A stretch of DNA of 64,000 nucleotides from Prevotellaceae bacterium (lineage in GTDB: Bacteria; Bacteroidota; Bacteroidia; Bacteroidales; Muribaculaceae), in contig JAETNS010000007.1 in assembly GCA_021772015.1 (NCBI GenBank), forward strand, positions 62,001 to 126,000, read 5' to 3'. Below are positions 1 to 8,370 of the stretch, piece after piece. Under the pieces are notes generated by a model. That model had not been told where the DNA came from. It ran no database searches and saw only the letters and a list, made by a program, of their open reading frames with translations. Positions within the stretch are counted from its first letter, which is position 1. Each line of letters begins with the position of its first letter. Made by a program: the position numbers and the translations under genes.

Positions 1-1086
1 CTCTATGAGGGTGTAGTCCCCCAGTACAGCATCATAATGCAACGCGACCGTATCGAGATGCTCGGCATAAATCTTGACGCGGTTTATTCAACGCTAAGCA
101 GCTATATCGGGGGTTCTTATGTAAATGATTTCGTCAAATTCGGGAATGTCTACCAGGTAAATATCGGATCAACCGACGCTGCCCGGGGAAATATCGCCGA
201 TGTGCTGAAACTGTCGGTCCGCAACGACAAGGGCGACATGGTGCCTTTCTCGGCGTTCGCCTCGATAAAACCGGTCATGGGTTCCGCCTCGATAAGCCGT
301 TACAACATGTATGAGACGGCGGCTTTGACAGCCAATCCTGCCCATGGTGTCAGCTCGTCGGAGGGTATAAAAGCCATGGAGGAGATCGTCAAGAAAGCGA
401 CCGGCGACAGTTACGGCTACGCCTGGACCGGCGAGGCTTATCAGGAGAGTCAGGCCGGGACAACGGTAACGACCGTGCTGCTATTCGCCGTCATAATCAC
501 CATACTTGTCCTTGCGGCCCAGTATGAGAGTTGGACCGATCCGTTGGCCGTCGTGATATCAATGCCTACGGCGATCCTCGGCACAGTCTTCGGTTGTATC
601 TGTATGAGCCAGTCGATCAGCATCTACACCCAGATCGGCATAATCCTTCTTTTAGGACTGTCGGCCAAGAACGCCATCCTGATTGTCGAATACGCTATGG
701 ACTACCGCAAACAGGGGATGTCGGTACGCGACGCGGCATACAATGGCGGCATGGTACGTTTCCGTCCTATCATGATGACCGCCCTGGCGTTTGTCTTCGG
801 AGTGATGCCGATGTTGTTCGCCACCGGAGCCGGAGCCGCAAGCCGGTTAAGCCTTGGGACAGCGGTTGTGTTCGGAATGGCTATCAACGCGATCATCGGC
901 ACACTGTTTGTCCCCAACTTCTGGGAACTGTTCCAGAATTTCCAGGAGAAATACCTGTCGAAGCTCTTCGCCGCCGCTGACAAGAGCGACCCGCAGAATG
1001 CCGCAACCTCCGTGAATGCCTCCTCGACAGATCGCACCACAGAGACTTCTAACACAGAGAACTTCCACAATCAGACTCCTGTCTGA
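1..1086 (+). CDS. RND efflux transporter permease, C-terminal part (cut by window edge)
   Basis: This is the last ~360 residues of an AcrB/MexB-type (HAE1) inner-membrane drug/proton antiporter; the frame is open from base 1, so the start lies outside the window. The piece holds the end of the second periplasmic porter region and then the last transmembrane helices, with family motifs such as [25 protein letters not shown] and [17 protein letters not shown]. Pumps of this family work with a periplasmic adaptor and a TolC-like channel, presumably encoded to the left. After the last helix there is a polar Ser/Thr/Asn-rich tail of ~35 residues. The gene ends before a long hairpin shared with a convergent gene. 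The family is certain, the substrate unknown. Confidence 0.95.
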   Translation, partial: LYEGVVPQYSIIMQRDRIEMLGINLDAVYSTLSSYIGGSYVNDFVKFGNVYQVNIGSTDAARGNIADVLKLSVRNDKGDMVPFSAFASIKPVMGSASISRYNMYETAALTANPAHGVSSSEGIKAMEEIVKKATGDSYGYAWTGEAYQESQAGTTVTTVLLFAVIITILVLAAQYESWTDPLAVVISMPTAILGTVFGCICMSQSISIYTQIGIILLLGLSAKNAILIVEYAMDYRKQGMSVRDAAYNGGMVRFRPIMMTALAFVFGVMPMLFATGAGAASRLSLGTAVVFGMAINAIIGTLFVPNFWELFQNFQEKYLSKLFAAADKSDPQNAATSVNASSTDRTTETSNTENFHNQTPV

Positions 1087-1115
1087 AACAGCTATCGCCG
1101 TATAGTAGAAAAAGG

Positions 1116-1215
1116 CTCTCGCAGATTACACAGATTACACAGAGGCCATCCGGCTGTCATATTCAATAGAATATTTCCCGGATGGCCTCTGTGTAATCTG
1201 TGTAATCTGTGAGAG
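1116..1215. repeat. Long hairpin built of 9-nt units, between convergent genes
   Basis: Arms 1116-1153 and 1178-1215 are complementary at 37 of 38 positions (the exception is a G-U pair). The 24-nt middle itself contains a 6-bp stem (1159-1164 with 1169-1174), so almost all of the 100 nt can fold. Each arm carries the tandem unit AGATTACAC. It lies between the 3' ends of two convergent genes and could end transcription in both directions, although no long T run follows. It is related in design to 6040-6138. Confidence 0.85.
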
Positions 1216-1281
1216 ATCCAATATTTAATCTGCGAGTGCTTTCATGTGACCCGCGAGATACTTGTCATCTGTGAGCTACGA

Positions 1282-3777
1282 TCAGCGGGCAATCGAGACT
1301 TTCTCGACTTTGCTGCCCTGACGGCGGATATAGATTCCGGGCTGATCTGCGTTCACACGAATACCCTGCAGGTTGAAGTATTCAACAGGTGCGTTCTCGT
1401 CGTCAACAATGACGCTCTCAACGCCGGAGACAACATCGCCGTTAGCGTCGATATTCTTCACAATCTCATCTGAATGCTTGTTATCGATAACTGCCTTGGC
1501 ACGGATCTTCAAATAATTGCCCTCTGTCGTAGGAGCGGCTATCTCATACACCACTCCCTCATCGGCAACCTTGTTGGTCCATGTGAAATCATCATCAGCG
1601 GGAACCCTTGCAGCAATCGATGCCGGAACATCCTCGCCATTCTCTTTCACAAGCTTACCCTTTGAATCATACTCTGCAGTCCAGACATGCAACTCTCCCT
1701 TGGTTGACTTGAATGAAACCTTTGTAGCATCGGCCTCAATCTGATCGAAAGTCGGGATCTCAGGCTCGACAGGTGGCATTTCATTCTCTTGGCAATAAAG
1801 GGAAATGGCATTTTGGCCTGATTCTACATAACAGCCAAAGATAGGCCCCGCAGAATTTGCCGCATTAAATCTAAGATATGCCCTTGAGGTCTCAGCTCCA
1901 TCAAGGAATTGAATGATCGCATTGTTTTGCGTTGTCAGTGAAATGGAAACAGACTGAGGCTTGTCCGTCGTCAACAACTTGTTTTTATTAACTACATCCG
2001 AATTATTAAGATAGTGACCGGTTGAAGTCTTTATATACCAATTTTCACCATTCTTTACAAGTGTAAACACATCTACCTTATCAAGGTCCACGGTCGCTTT
2101 ATTATCCGCAACTGTTACCTCATACGCCTGTCTGTTATTTCCGGCTGCATCCTCTATACCGTTTGAATTCTTACCCGCACCATAATATACGCTCTTTGAA
2201 GAACCAACAATAATATATGAGTTTGCCCCATTCAACTGATCCAGAGATGTGACTTTTACAAATTCATTGTTAGCGATAACCGGCTCGGTCACGGTCAAGA
2301 GGAACTCAAACTCTTGCGGTTTTTGTTCGCCACGGGTAGCGGTTATTGTCAACCCCTCCGTCTCAATGGGATCAGAAAATGTCCACGTCGCATTGTCTGC
2401 ATCCACATCAATTATTGGAATGATTGGTGATGTTTCAGAATCAGACCATCTTATAGCAGTAATGTGTGTAGCGTTTTCAGCATAAATCGAGAATGTTGTT
2501 CCGGCTTCAACAGATATCCCCTCGTATGTCCCATTCTCAACAGTCAGACCGTCACCATAGGTGACCACAATTTCGCCAAGTGTGGGTTCCACTTCTTCGG
2601 GGATAGTAATTGTGAAACGAATAGTCTTACTGTCTGCGCCTTTTGTGGCGACAACATAGACCTCGTACGTACCGGGGTCTGATGGAGCGATCCAAGTACC
2701 TGCAGAAGAAGCTCCGAGACTTTCTCCATTCACAGTAATACTCTCGGCATTTTCTGCTTGGATGGAGAACACAGACCCGGCAGGCACATCAGTGATCACG
2801 TCCCCATCCTTTATATTATTATGATTGGCTCCGCTGATAATGAGTTCTCCTAACTTGATTTCTGGTTTAGGAGTCCTTATAATTGTGATATTGAAGTCCT
2901 CTGATACAGATTCGGTTCCCATGGTAGCTGTCACAGTCAACGTACCGAATATCATTGACTCAACCACCTCATCGGGATTGGCCGGCTCGGGGAAATTCCA
3001 GCTCCACTCAACAGGAGACGGACCGCTTACAACCGTACCATTTATCCAGTCACCGCAATTGGCATCAACCTGGATGTTATCAGCATTCTCAGCAGAAAAG
3101 ATCAATTTGACACCCTCATTTATAGAGATTCCCTCAGTACCATACTGATTGCCAAACTCATCCTTGACAACAATTTCACCAAGTCCTTCATTCGCTAATT
3201 TAAAAATTGCGGGTTGTTTTTGTCCGTTGACATTATAACAGTTGAAGGTAGTGGTACCATTTTTACCATTGGAGATGTTAAATTCCAACGATCTTCTATT
3301 CACAGTTGTATTGAATTGAAAAGTCCCATCTAACTTAGCCATACAAGCATTTGTCTTGTCGGAAACTTTCTTGAAAGTCATCTGACTTTTGCTTGCAGTT
3401 GAAGTGCAGCATAGATAATAATCGTCACCATTCACTGTCACTTGCAATAACCACGGATAATCCTCATTACCAGATTCTACCAAAGTGATATCAGTCGGAG
3501 TCTTATCAGCAGGAAACTCATATGTATCTCCAACTGTTGCCGCAGTAGTACTTTGTCCTAATACTTGTCCGGGGACATTTGTCTTTGAAACATCTGTTAG
3601 ATTCATTGCAACAAGCCAGTAGGGATTAGAACTACCAGACTGTGCATAATCTCCCAGAAGAATTATCTTGTCACCGGCCTTCAAAGTAGAAGTATCACTG
3701 ACCCTCGTATAAGAAGCAGCCATACTTGCCATACTTGTCAGCATCACAGTGGCCAACAGGAGTAGCAGTTTTTTCAT
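1282..3777 (-). CDS. Secreted multi-domain protein with type IX-like C-terminal tail
   Basis: An 831-residue exported protein of unknown function. Residues 1-21 are a signal peptide (Lys-Lys, then a Leu-rich core, then SMAA). A domain of ~180 residues (starts YTRVSDTSTL) is followed by three tandem ~95-residue segments, each beginning LGE(I/L)(I/V) and containing a conserved AENA(D/E/T)xI motif, which look like Ig-type repeats. A second copy of the first domain type (starts FVKVTSLDQL) follows, then a linker and the tail YFNLQGIRV...GIYIRRQG, which is typical of Bacteroidales cell-surface sorting signals. It is a single-gene unit with its own promoter. Binding of carbohydrate or host ligand is plausible but not shown. 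Confidence 0.85.
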   Translation of the reverse strand: MKKLLLLLATVMLTSMASMAASYTRVSDTSTLKAGDKIILLGDYAQSGSSNPYWLVAMNLTDVSKTNVPGQVLGQSTTAATVGDTYEFPADKTPTDITLVESGNEDYPWLLQVTVNGDDYYLCCTSTASKSQMTFKKVSDKTNACMAKLDGTFQFNTTVNRRSLEFNISNGKNGTTTFNCYNVNGQKQPAIFKLANEGLGEIVVKDEFGNQYGTEGISINEGVKLIFSAENADNIQVDANCGDWINGTVVSGPSPVEWSWNFPEPANPDEVVESMIFGTLTVTATMGTESVSEDFNITIIRTPKPEIKLGELIISGANHNNIKDGDVITDVPAGSVFSIQAENAESITVNGESLGASSAGTWIAPSDPGTYEVYVVATKGADSKTIRFTITIPEEVEPTLGEIVVTYGDGLTVENGTYEGISVEAGTTFSIYAENATHITAIRWSDSETSPIIPIIDVDADNATWTFSDPIETEGLTITATRGEQKPQEFEFLLTVTEPVIANNEFVKVTSLDQLNGANSYIIVGSSKSVYYGAGKNSNGIEDAAGNNRQAYEVTVADNKATVDLDKVDVFTLVKNGENWYIKTSTGHYLNNSDVVNKNKLLTTDKPQSVSISLTTQNNAIIQFLDGAETSRAYLRFNAANSAGPIFGCYVESGQNAISLYCQENEMPPVEPEIPTFDQIEADATKVSFKSTKGELHVWTAEYDSKGKLVKENGEDVPASIAARVPADDDFTWTNKVADEGVVYEIAAPTTEGNYLKIRAKAVIDNKHSDEIVKNIDANGDVVSGVESVIVDDENAPVEYFNLQGIRVNADQPGIYIRRQGSKVEKVSIAR

Positions 3778-3812
3778 AAGTTGTTTGATTTGAAAGTTTT
3801 AGTATAATTGGT

Positions 3813-3844
3813 TAAAGATAGTTCTCCCTCTGGAGAACGGTCAA
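3813..3844 (-). promoter_or_regulatory. Promoter with an inverted repeat filling its spacer
   Basis: On the minus strand TTGACC (3839-3844) and TATCTTTA (3813-3820; consensus TAnnTTTG) are 18 nt apart, as expected for a Bacteroidetes promoter of the gene ending at 1282. The 18-nt spacer (3821-3838) is exactly a 7-bp inverted repeat, GTTCTCC-CTCT-GGAGAAC, which could be an operator. The last base of the -7 box departs from consensus. Confidence 0.45.
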
Positions 3845-4041
3845 GTTTTAGTAAACACAAAATTACTTAAAAGTCAAATAACGACAATGGATATCATGTT
3901 AAATTTTTATGTAATGTGTTTTCTGAAAATTTTCCGTAATTTAATCTTATTTTCAAAATTTGGCAAAGTTTTTGCTATTTATATATAGACGGCTAACAAT
4001 TAACCGATCGAAATATAATAACTCTATAAATTCATTCAATT

Positions 4042-4404
4042 ATGACACTTAAAATTTATTTGAAATGTGAGTCTCAAGAGGCGGCTAAACGAATTGAGAA
4101 CAAAATTTTGAACGATGTTGTAAAAGGGAAATGCCCCACTTGGGAATCAATGACGATTCCAAGCCCCAATAAGACGGTAAAGCAGGTGATTTATCATAAG
4201 ACCTCTTCCCAACAATTTACTGAAAGAGGGAAAGATGTCTGTTTCGGATTTTACCTCAAAGACAATTTTCTTGTGATTACACCGGGACTATTGTCAAACT
4301 GGTGCGCGAATCCTGACTTCGAACAACAACAATTACACATCGGGCGGCTCACGTCGCTATTGCTTGCCTACCGCCCCGATTTCAAGGAATTGATTATCCT
4401 CTGA
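4042..4404 (+). CDS. Hypothetical protein, 120 aa
   Basis: I do not recognise this family. The 120-residue product has no signal peptide or membrane segment and looks like a small cytoplasmic alpha/beta protein. The N-terminus (MTLKIYLKC) reads like a beta strand and is followed by a charged helix; there are four Cys (C9, a Cys before PTWES, a Cys in DVCFGFYL and one in NWCANP). The gene stands alone: upstream is ~260 AT-rich bases shared with the promoter of the divergent secreted-protein gene, and downstream is a bidirectional terminator. It is probably a real gene because start, stop and terminator agree and the codon use resembles its neighbours. The function is unknown. Confidence 0.65.
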   Translation: MTLKIYLKCESQEAAKRIENKILNDVVKGKCPTWESMTIPSPNKTVKQVIYHKTSSQQFTERGKDVCFGFYLKDNFLVITPGLLSNWCANPDFEQQQLHIGRLTSLLLAYRPDFKELIIL

Positions 4405-4430
4405 CATATCACACTACATTCAAACGAACA

Positions 4431-4467
4431 ACACCGCTATTTACGGCATCCCCTAAAATAGCGGTGT
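4431..4467. terminator. Bidirectional intrinsic terminator
   Basis: ACACCGCTATTT (4431-4442) pairs perfectly with 4456-4467 across a 13-nt loop. T-rich sequence follows on the right and the left arm is A-rich. It separates the convergent genes 4042-4404 and hepT, and its last base is the first base of the hepT stop codon. Confidence 0.75.
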
Positions 4468-4886
4468 CATTTTAAACCATCCTTGTCAATTTCCCTTTTT
4501 AATTGCTCAATTAAGTATCCCACCGCGTTGTCAAGAGGCTCTAAATCATTTTTCACCACATCGAAAATTGTATCTGAATCAATGTCAAAATATCCATGAG
4601 CAATATGATCACGAATACCTTTCACATCATTCCAAGGTATTTCCGGCCTCAATATTAAGAAAACTCCACCTGTCTTTTTGTCTATTTTCTTCACCCCCTC
4701 ACCAATCGCTTCGAGCAGCATACTTGTTGCCGCCAAAGTTTTCATGCCATCAGGAGATATGGCATAATCATCGGCATCAGCAATATCCTTATTCCACACA
4801 TCTATTTGTCTAAGAGCATCCTTAATTTGCCGCAGAATATTAAGTATCAGATGTTTATTTGAAAACAACAATTCCATCGCGCTCAA
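4467..4886 (-). CDS. hepT: HepT-like HEPN RNase toxin (DUF86)
   Basis: A 139-residue all-helical DUF86/HEPN protein. The catalytic RX4HXY motif is present as RDHIAHGY (R92, H97, Y99), preceded by the typical EIPWNDVKGI segment. In characterised pairs HepT is a ribonuclease toxin that its partner nucleotidyltransferase silences by adding AMP to the motif tyrosine. The partner lies directly upstream and overlaps by 32 bp, so the two are translationally coupled with the antitoxin first. All motif residues are intact, which predicts an active toxin. Whether the pair serves phage defence, stress or plasmid-type maintenance cannot be told from the sequence. Confidence 0.9.
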   Translation of the reverse strand: MSAMELLFSNKHLILNILRQIKDALRQIDVWNKDIADADDYAISPDGMKTLAATSMLLEAIGEGVKKIDKKTGGVFLILRPEIPWNDVKGIRDHIAHGYFDIDSDTIFDVVKNDLEPLDNAVGYLIEQLKREIDKDGLK

Positions 4887-5151
4887 TTTCTTCTTTTAGG
4901 AAAGGATTCATATATTTATGTAATCTTACTACATCGACAGAAGTGCCTAAAAGCATTTCAAGATAACGTTTAAGACGTATTATGAGAAACATTTTGGGAG
5001 ACATATCGACGCACACATCCACATCGCTATTCTCTGTCTGCTCGTCACGCGCAACCGACCCGAATAGCCGTAAACTTTTGATGCCAAACTCATCCCGTAG
5101 GGTTATGCTGGCACGCGATAGTATGTCTATATAGTCTTGTCTTGTTCTCAT
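4855..5151 (-). CDS. mntA: MntA-like minimal nucleotidyltransferase antitoxin
   Basis: A 98-residue minimal nucleotidyltransferase. The signature GSX10DXD is present (G31, S32, D43, D45, from GSVARDEQTENSDVD), and a later Asp-containing strand can supply the third carboxylate. In the known HepT/MntA systems this enzyme transfers AMP from ATP to the HEPN toxin. I start it at 5151 (MRTRQDY), because family members begin here and AAGG lies just before the ATG; an upstream ATG at 5205 would add 18 unconserved residues. Its 3' end overlaps hepT by 32 bp in another frame. Confidence 0.88.
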   Translation of the reverse strand: MRTRQDYIDILSRASITLRDEFGIKSLRLFGSVARDEQTENSDVDVCVDMSPKMFLIIRLKRYLEMLLGTSVDVVRLHKYMNPFLKEEIERDGIVVFK

Positions 5152-5225
5152 TACCTTGGTATCATCCGCAAAATTACAACAATTTAGAGATTCCGCAAGT
5201 TTCATCAGTTATTTTGGTGACGGAT

Positions 5226-5996
5226 TTACTCGCGGAGCCATAGATTTAGGGAGTCGCGCAGCAGGGAGTCGCGGGGAGCGAGAGCCCATGACTGGAACTG
5301 GTTGAAGGATATGTCGACCGAAAGGTCGAGAGTTTGATATCGAGGACGAAGGGATTCGGCGGTGGCACGGTTGACGACCGCACGGGGAATTTCACCGACG
5401 GCGGTAAGTATCACAAGTTGCTCGGAGGAGTAAGTGGAGTCCTCTACTATATAAATGGTGTCGCCGATCTCATGGGAAAGGTTGCGCAGCCGCTGTATAT
5501 AGGGTGATTCTTTCGGGACATGGATCTGTTTGCCTCCAAGCTCAAACTGATTTTTCACCGCCGTGGAATCCGACAACTGTACCAGCACTTGCTTGTCGAC
5601 TCCAACGGGATCTACAAATATCAGGCGGTCGCGCATCTCCGCCGTGACAGGCAGATCGCCGACAATCAGTCGACACCTGCCCTCTTTCAACCAAGTGAGA
5701 GCGTCTTCGAGCCGCGTGTAGGGATGAAACTTCACCGGCTGATCGTGGCGGCGGCAGATTTCCCGCAGCAGGTCATAGTATTCGCCGGAGAGAGTGTCCC
5801 CGGCCAATGACAGGCCTGTCGGGGAGATTTCGATAGCGACATTCAGTGTGTCTCCTCCGGCTACCGTGTCGGGCCGCTCCCCTATCCGTTTTGTCGAACA
5901 TTGCCGGGCGGTCAGCATCAGTCCGAGGGCCACAGCGAGAAGCACCGCGTACAGCGCCATTGCGCCTTTCTTCACTTCGAGTTTCTTGTATCCCAT
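5226..5996 (-). CDS. Membrane-anchored periplasmic solute-binding-like protein (SBP_bac_3 type)
   Basis: A 256-residue protein with one N-terminal hydrophobic segment (~residues 12-30) followed by a periplasmic type-3 solute-binding fold: a GEYYDLLREIC helix, an LIVGDLPVTAEMRDRLIFVDP segment (the usual TxxR hinge) and a C-terminal lobe. The same fold is the regulatory half of the lytic transglycosylase MltF. The protein ends where the transglycosylase domain would begin, so it may be a sensor-only relative or a stand-alone binding protein; no transporter genes are adjacent. The start codon follows a TAACTTTG box by 4 nt, suggesting a leaderless mRNA. The ligand is unknown. Confidence 0.7.
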   Translation of the reverse strand: MGYKKLEVKKGAMALYAVLLAVALGLMLTARQCSTKRIGERPDTVAGGDTLNVAIEISPTGLSLAGDTLSGEYYDLLREICRRHDQPVKFHPYTRLEDALTWLKEGRCRLIVGDLPVTAEMRDRLIFVDPVGVDKQVLVQLSDSTAVKNQFELGGKQIHVPKESPYIQRLRNLSHEIGDTIYIVEDSTYSSEQLVILTAVGEIPRAVVNRATAESLRPRYQTLDLSVDISFNQFQSWALAPRDSLLRDSLNLWLRE

Positions 5997-6000
5997 TCCA

Positions 6001-6008
6001 CAAAGTTA
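6001..6008 (-). promoter_or_regulatory. -7 box (TAACTTTG) for a probably leaderless gene
   Basis: The minus-strand TAACTTTG matches the Bacteroidetes TAnnTTTG box exactly and lies 4 nt before the ATG at 5996. Transcription would therefore start at or next to the start codon. No clear -33 TTG is seen at the usual distance. Confidence 0.5.
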
Positions 6009-6039
6009 CCAAAAAGATTCCACTGACGGAAGAAAAAGT

Positions 6040-6138
6040 CTCACGCAGATTCCGCAGATACGCAGATTCCCCGCAGATAATTAAGATTAAATTCAGATTA
6101 TCTGCGGGGAATCTGCGTATCTGCGGAATCTGCGTGAG
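6040..6138. repeat. Long perfect hairpin built of GCAGAT units
   Basis: The 42-nt arms 6040-6081 and 6097-6138 are perfectly complementary, with a 15-nt loop. Each arm contains four spaced copies of (G)CAGAT at 9-10-nt steps (GCAGATTCC, GCAGATACG, CAGATTCCCC, GCAGATAAT). It lies 85 bp past the mutB stop and just upstream of the gene at 5996. It is the same design as the hairpin at 1116-1215, so these are probably members of a dispersed intergenic repeat family that can also stop transcription. Confidence 0.88.
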
Positions 6139-6222
6139 GTTATTGACTCATCACAACACCGCAAAAAAGGTTCCGGATGATCTTAGAGGGTATTTAATAA
6201 CATCTCTGTTATAATTCCGATC

Positions 6223-8361
6223 TTATTCCCCTTCGAGGATCTCAAGCATACGGATAGCGGATGCCGGGATGCGTGTGCCGGGGCCGAAGATTGCGGCCAC
6301 ACCGGCGCGATAGAGGAAGTCGTAGTCCTGGGCGGGAATTACACCACCGGCAGTCACCATGATATCGTCACGACCGAGTTTCTTCAACTCCTCGATCACC
6401 TGCGGAATCAGAGTCTTGTGGCCGGCGGCGAGCGAAGACACTCCAAGGATATGCACGTCGTTCTCTACAGCCTGACGGGCAGCCTCGGCGGGAGTCTGGA
6501 ACAGCGGACCCATGTCGACATCGAATCCGCAGTCGGCATAGCCTGTGGCTACGACTTTCGCGCCACGGTCATGGCCGTCCTGACCCATCTTGGCGATCAT
6601 GATACGAGGCTGACGACCCTCGCGTTTGGCGAATTCCTCGACCATCTTGCGGGCACGGAGGAAGTCGGGATCATTCTTGGTTTCGTTGGAGTACACGCCT
6701 GAAATCGTTCTGATGATAGCTTTGTAACGGCCCACGACCTCTTCGCAGGCATCGGAGATCTCGCCGAGGGATGCACGGACACCGGCCGCCTTGACAGCCA
6801 AGTCGAGAAGGTTCCCCTCCCCGGTGCGGACACACTCGGTGATTGCGGCGAGGGCTTTCTTGACAGCCTCCTCGTCACGGTCCTTGCGCAGCTCGACCAG
6901 ACGGGCCACCTGCTCATTGCGGACCTCCGTATTGTCGATCTCAAGGATATCGATCGGATCCTCATGGTCGAGGCGATATTTGTTGATACCAACGATGGTC
7001 TGACGGCCTGAGTCGATACGGGCCTGCGTACGGGCGGCAGCCTCCTCGATACGGAGCTTCGGCAGGCCGGTCTCTATGGCCTTGGCCATACCGCCAAGCT
7101 TCTCGATCTCCTGGATATGCTCCCAGGCACGGTGAGCTATCTCGTTGGTCAGCGACTCCACGTAGTAGGAACCGGCCCACGGGTCGATCTCGCGGCATAC
7201 CTGCGTCTCGTTCTGTATGTAGATCTGGGTATTGCGGGCGATACGTGCCGAGAAGTCGGTAGGCAGGGCGATAGCCTCGTCAAGAGCGTTGGTGTGGAGC
7301 GACTGGGTATGTCCCAGAGCGGCCCCCATAGCCTCGATACATGTGCGGCCAACATTGTTGAACGGATCCTGCTCGGTCAGCGACCAGCCGGAAGTCTGGG
7401 AGTGGGTACGAAGGGCAAGCGACTTCGGATTCTTGGGATTGAACTGGCTGACGATCTTAGCCCAGAGCATACGGGCGGCACGCATCTTAGCCACCTCCAT
7501 GAAGAAGTTCATGCCGATAGCCCAGAAGAAGCTGAGTCGCGGGGCGAAAGAGTCGATATCCATTCCGGCGTTGACACCAGCACGGAGATATTCGAGACCG
7601 TCTGCGAGAGTGTAGGCAAGCTCGATGTCGCAGGTAGCACCTGCCTCCTGCATATGATAACCGGAAATCGAGATCGAGTTGAACTTCGGCATGTTCCGGG
7701 AAGTGTACTCGAAGATGTCGGCGATGATACGCATCGAGAACTCGGGAGGATAGATATATGTGTTGCGGACCATGAACTCCTTGAGGATATCGTTCTGGAT
7801 GGTTCCTGCCATCTCCTCAAGTTTCGCGCCCTGCTCCAGTCCGGCGTTGATATAGAACGCGAGTACAGGCAGCACCGCGCCGTTCATCGTCATCGAGACA
7901 GACATCTTGTTCAAGGGGATACCGTCGAAGAGCACCTTCATGTCCTCCACCGAGCAGATCGACACACCGGCCTTGCCGACATCGCCGACTACACGGGGGT
8001 GATCAGCGTCATAACCACGGTGTGTGGCGAGGTCAAAAGCCACAGAGAGGCCTTTCTGACCCGACGCGAGGTTGCGGCGGTAGAAAGCGTTTGACTCGGC
8101 GGCAGTGGAGAATCCGGCATACTGGCGGATTGTCCAGGGGCGGATGGCATACATGCCGCTGTACGGGCCGCGCAGGAACGGGGGCAGACCGGCGACATAA
8201 TCAAGGTGTTCCATTCCCTCAAGATCCTCCTTTGTGTAGACAGGCTTCACGGGAATAAGCTCCGGAGTCAGCCAGTCCTGCTCGGGATCGCGGGCGGGAG
8301 CCGCAGCCGGCGCGCCAAAAGCGTCGGCCATTATATCTATTTTTTTGAAATCGGGTTTCAT
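6223..8361 (-). CDS. mutB: Methylmalonyl-CoA mutase, large (catalytic) subunit
   Basis: A 712-residue B12-dependent mutase that interconverts succinyl-CoA and (R)-methylmalonyl-CoA, the step that leads to propionate in Bacteroidales. The N-terminal TIM barrel has family segments such as [20 protein letters not shown] and [19 protein letters not shown]. The C-terminal cobalamin-binding domain has DGHDRG (D595, H597, G600), where His replaces the lower axial ligand of B12, followed by [10 protein letters not shown]. The length is normal. It follows the small-subunit gene by 9 bp and both form one transcription unit read from the promoter at ~10.5 kb, ending near the long hairpin at 6040-6138. 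Identity is secure. Confidence 0.97.
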   Translation of the reverse strand: MKPDFKKIDIMADAFGAPAAAPARDPEQDWLTPELIPVKPVYTKEDLEGMEHLDYVAGLPPFLRGPYSGMYAIRPWTIRQYAGFSTAAESNAFYRRNLASGQKGLSVAFDLATHRGYDADHPRVVGDVGKAGVSICSVEDMKVLFDGIPLNKMSVSMTMNGAVLPVLAFYINAGLEQGAKLEEMAGTIQNDILKEFMVRNTYIYPPEFSMRIIADIFEYTSRNMPKFNSISISGYHMQEAGATCDIELAYTLADGLEYLRAGVNAGMDIDSFAPRLSFFWAIGMNFFMEVAKMRAARMLWAKIVSQFNPKNPKSLALRTHSQTSGWSLTEQDPFNNVGRTCIEAMGAALGHTQSLHTNALDEAIALPTDFSARIARNTQIYIQNETQVCREIDPWAGSYYVESLTNEIAHRAWEHIQEIEKLGGMAKAIETGLPKLRIEEAAARTQARIDSGRQTIVGINKYRLDHEDPIDILEIDNTEVRNEQVARLVELRKDRDEEAVKKALAAITECVRTGEGNLLDLAVKAAGVRASLGEISDACEEVVGRYKAIIRTISGVYSNETKNDPDFLRARKMVEEFAKREGRQPRIMIAKMGQDGHDRGAKVVATGYADCGFDVDMGPLFQTPAEAARQAVENDVHILGVSSLAAGHKTLIPQVIEELKKLGRDDIMVTAGGVIPAQDYDFLYRAGVAAIFGPGTRIPASAIRMLEILEGE

Positions 8362-8370
8362 TTCTGGATT

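Noticed and set aside
1116-1215. CRISPR array from the repeated AGATTACAC units
   Set aside because: The units are 9 nt, contiguous and mirrored as a hairpin; there are no spacers and no cas genes.
5152-5205. Upstream start of mntA adding 18 residues
   Set aside because: The extra residues are Cys-rich and unlike the family, and the inner ATG has an AAGG just before it.
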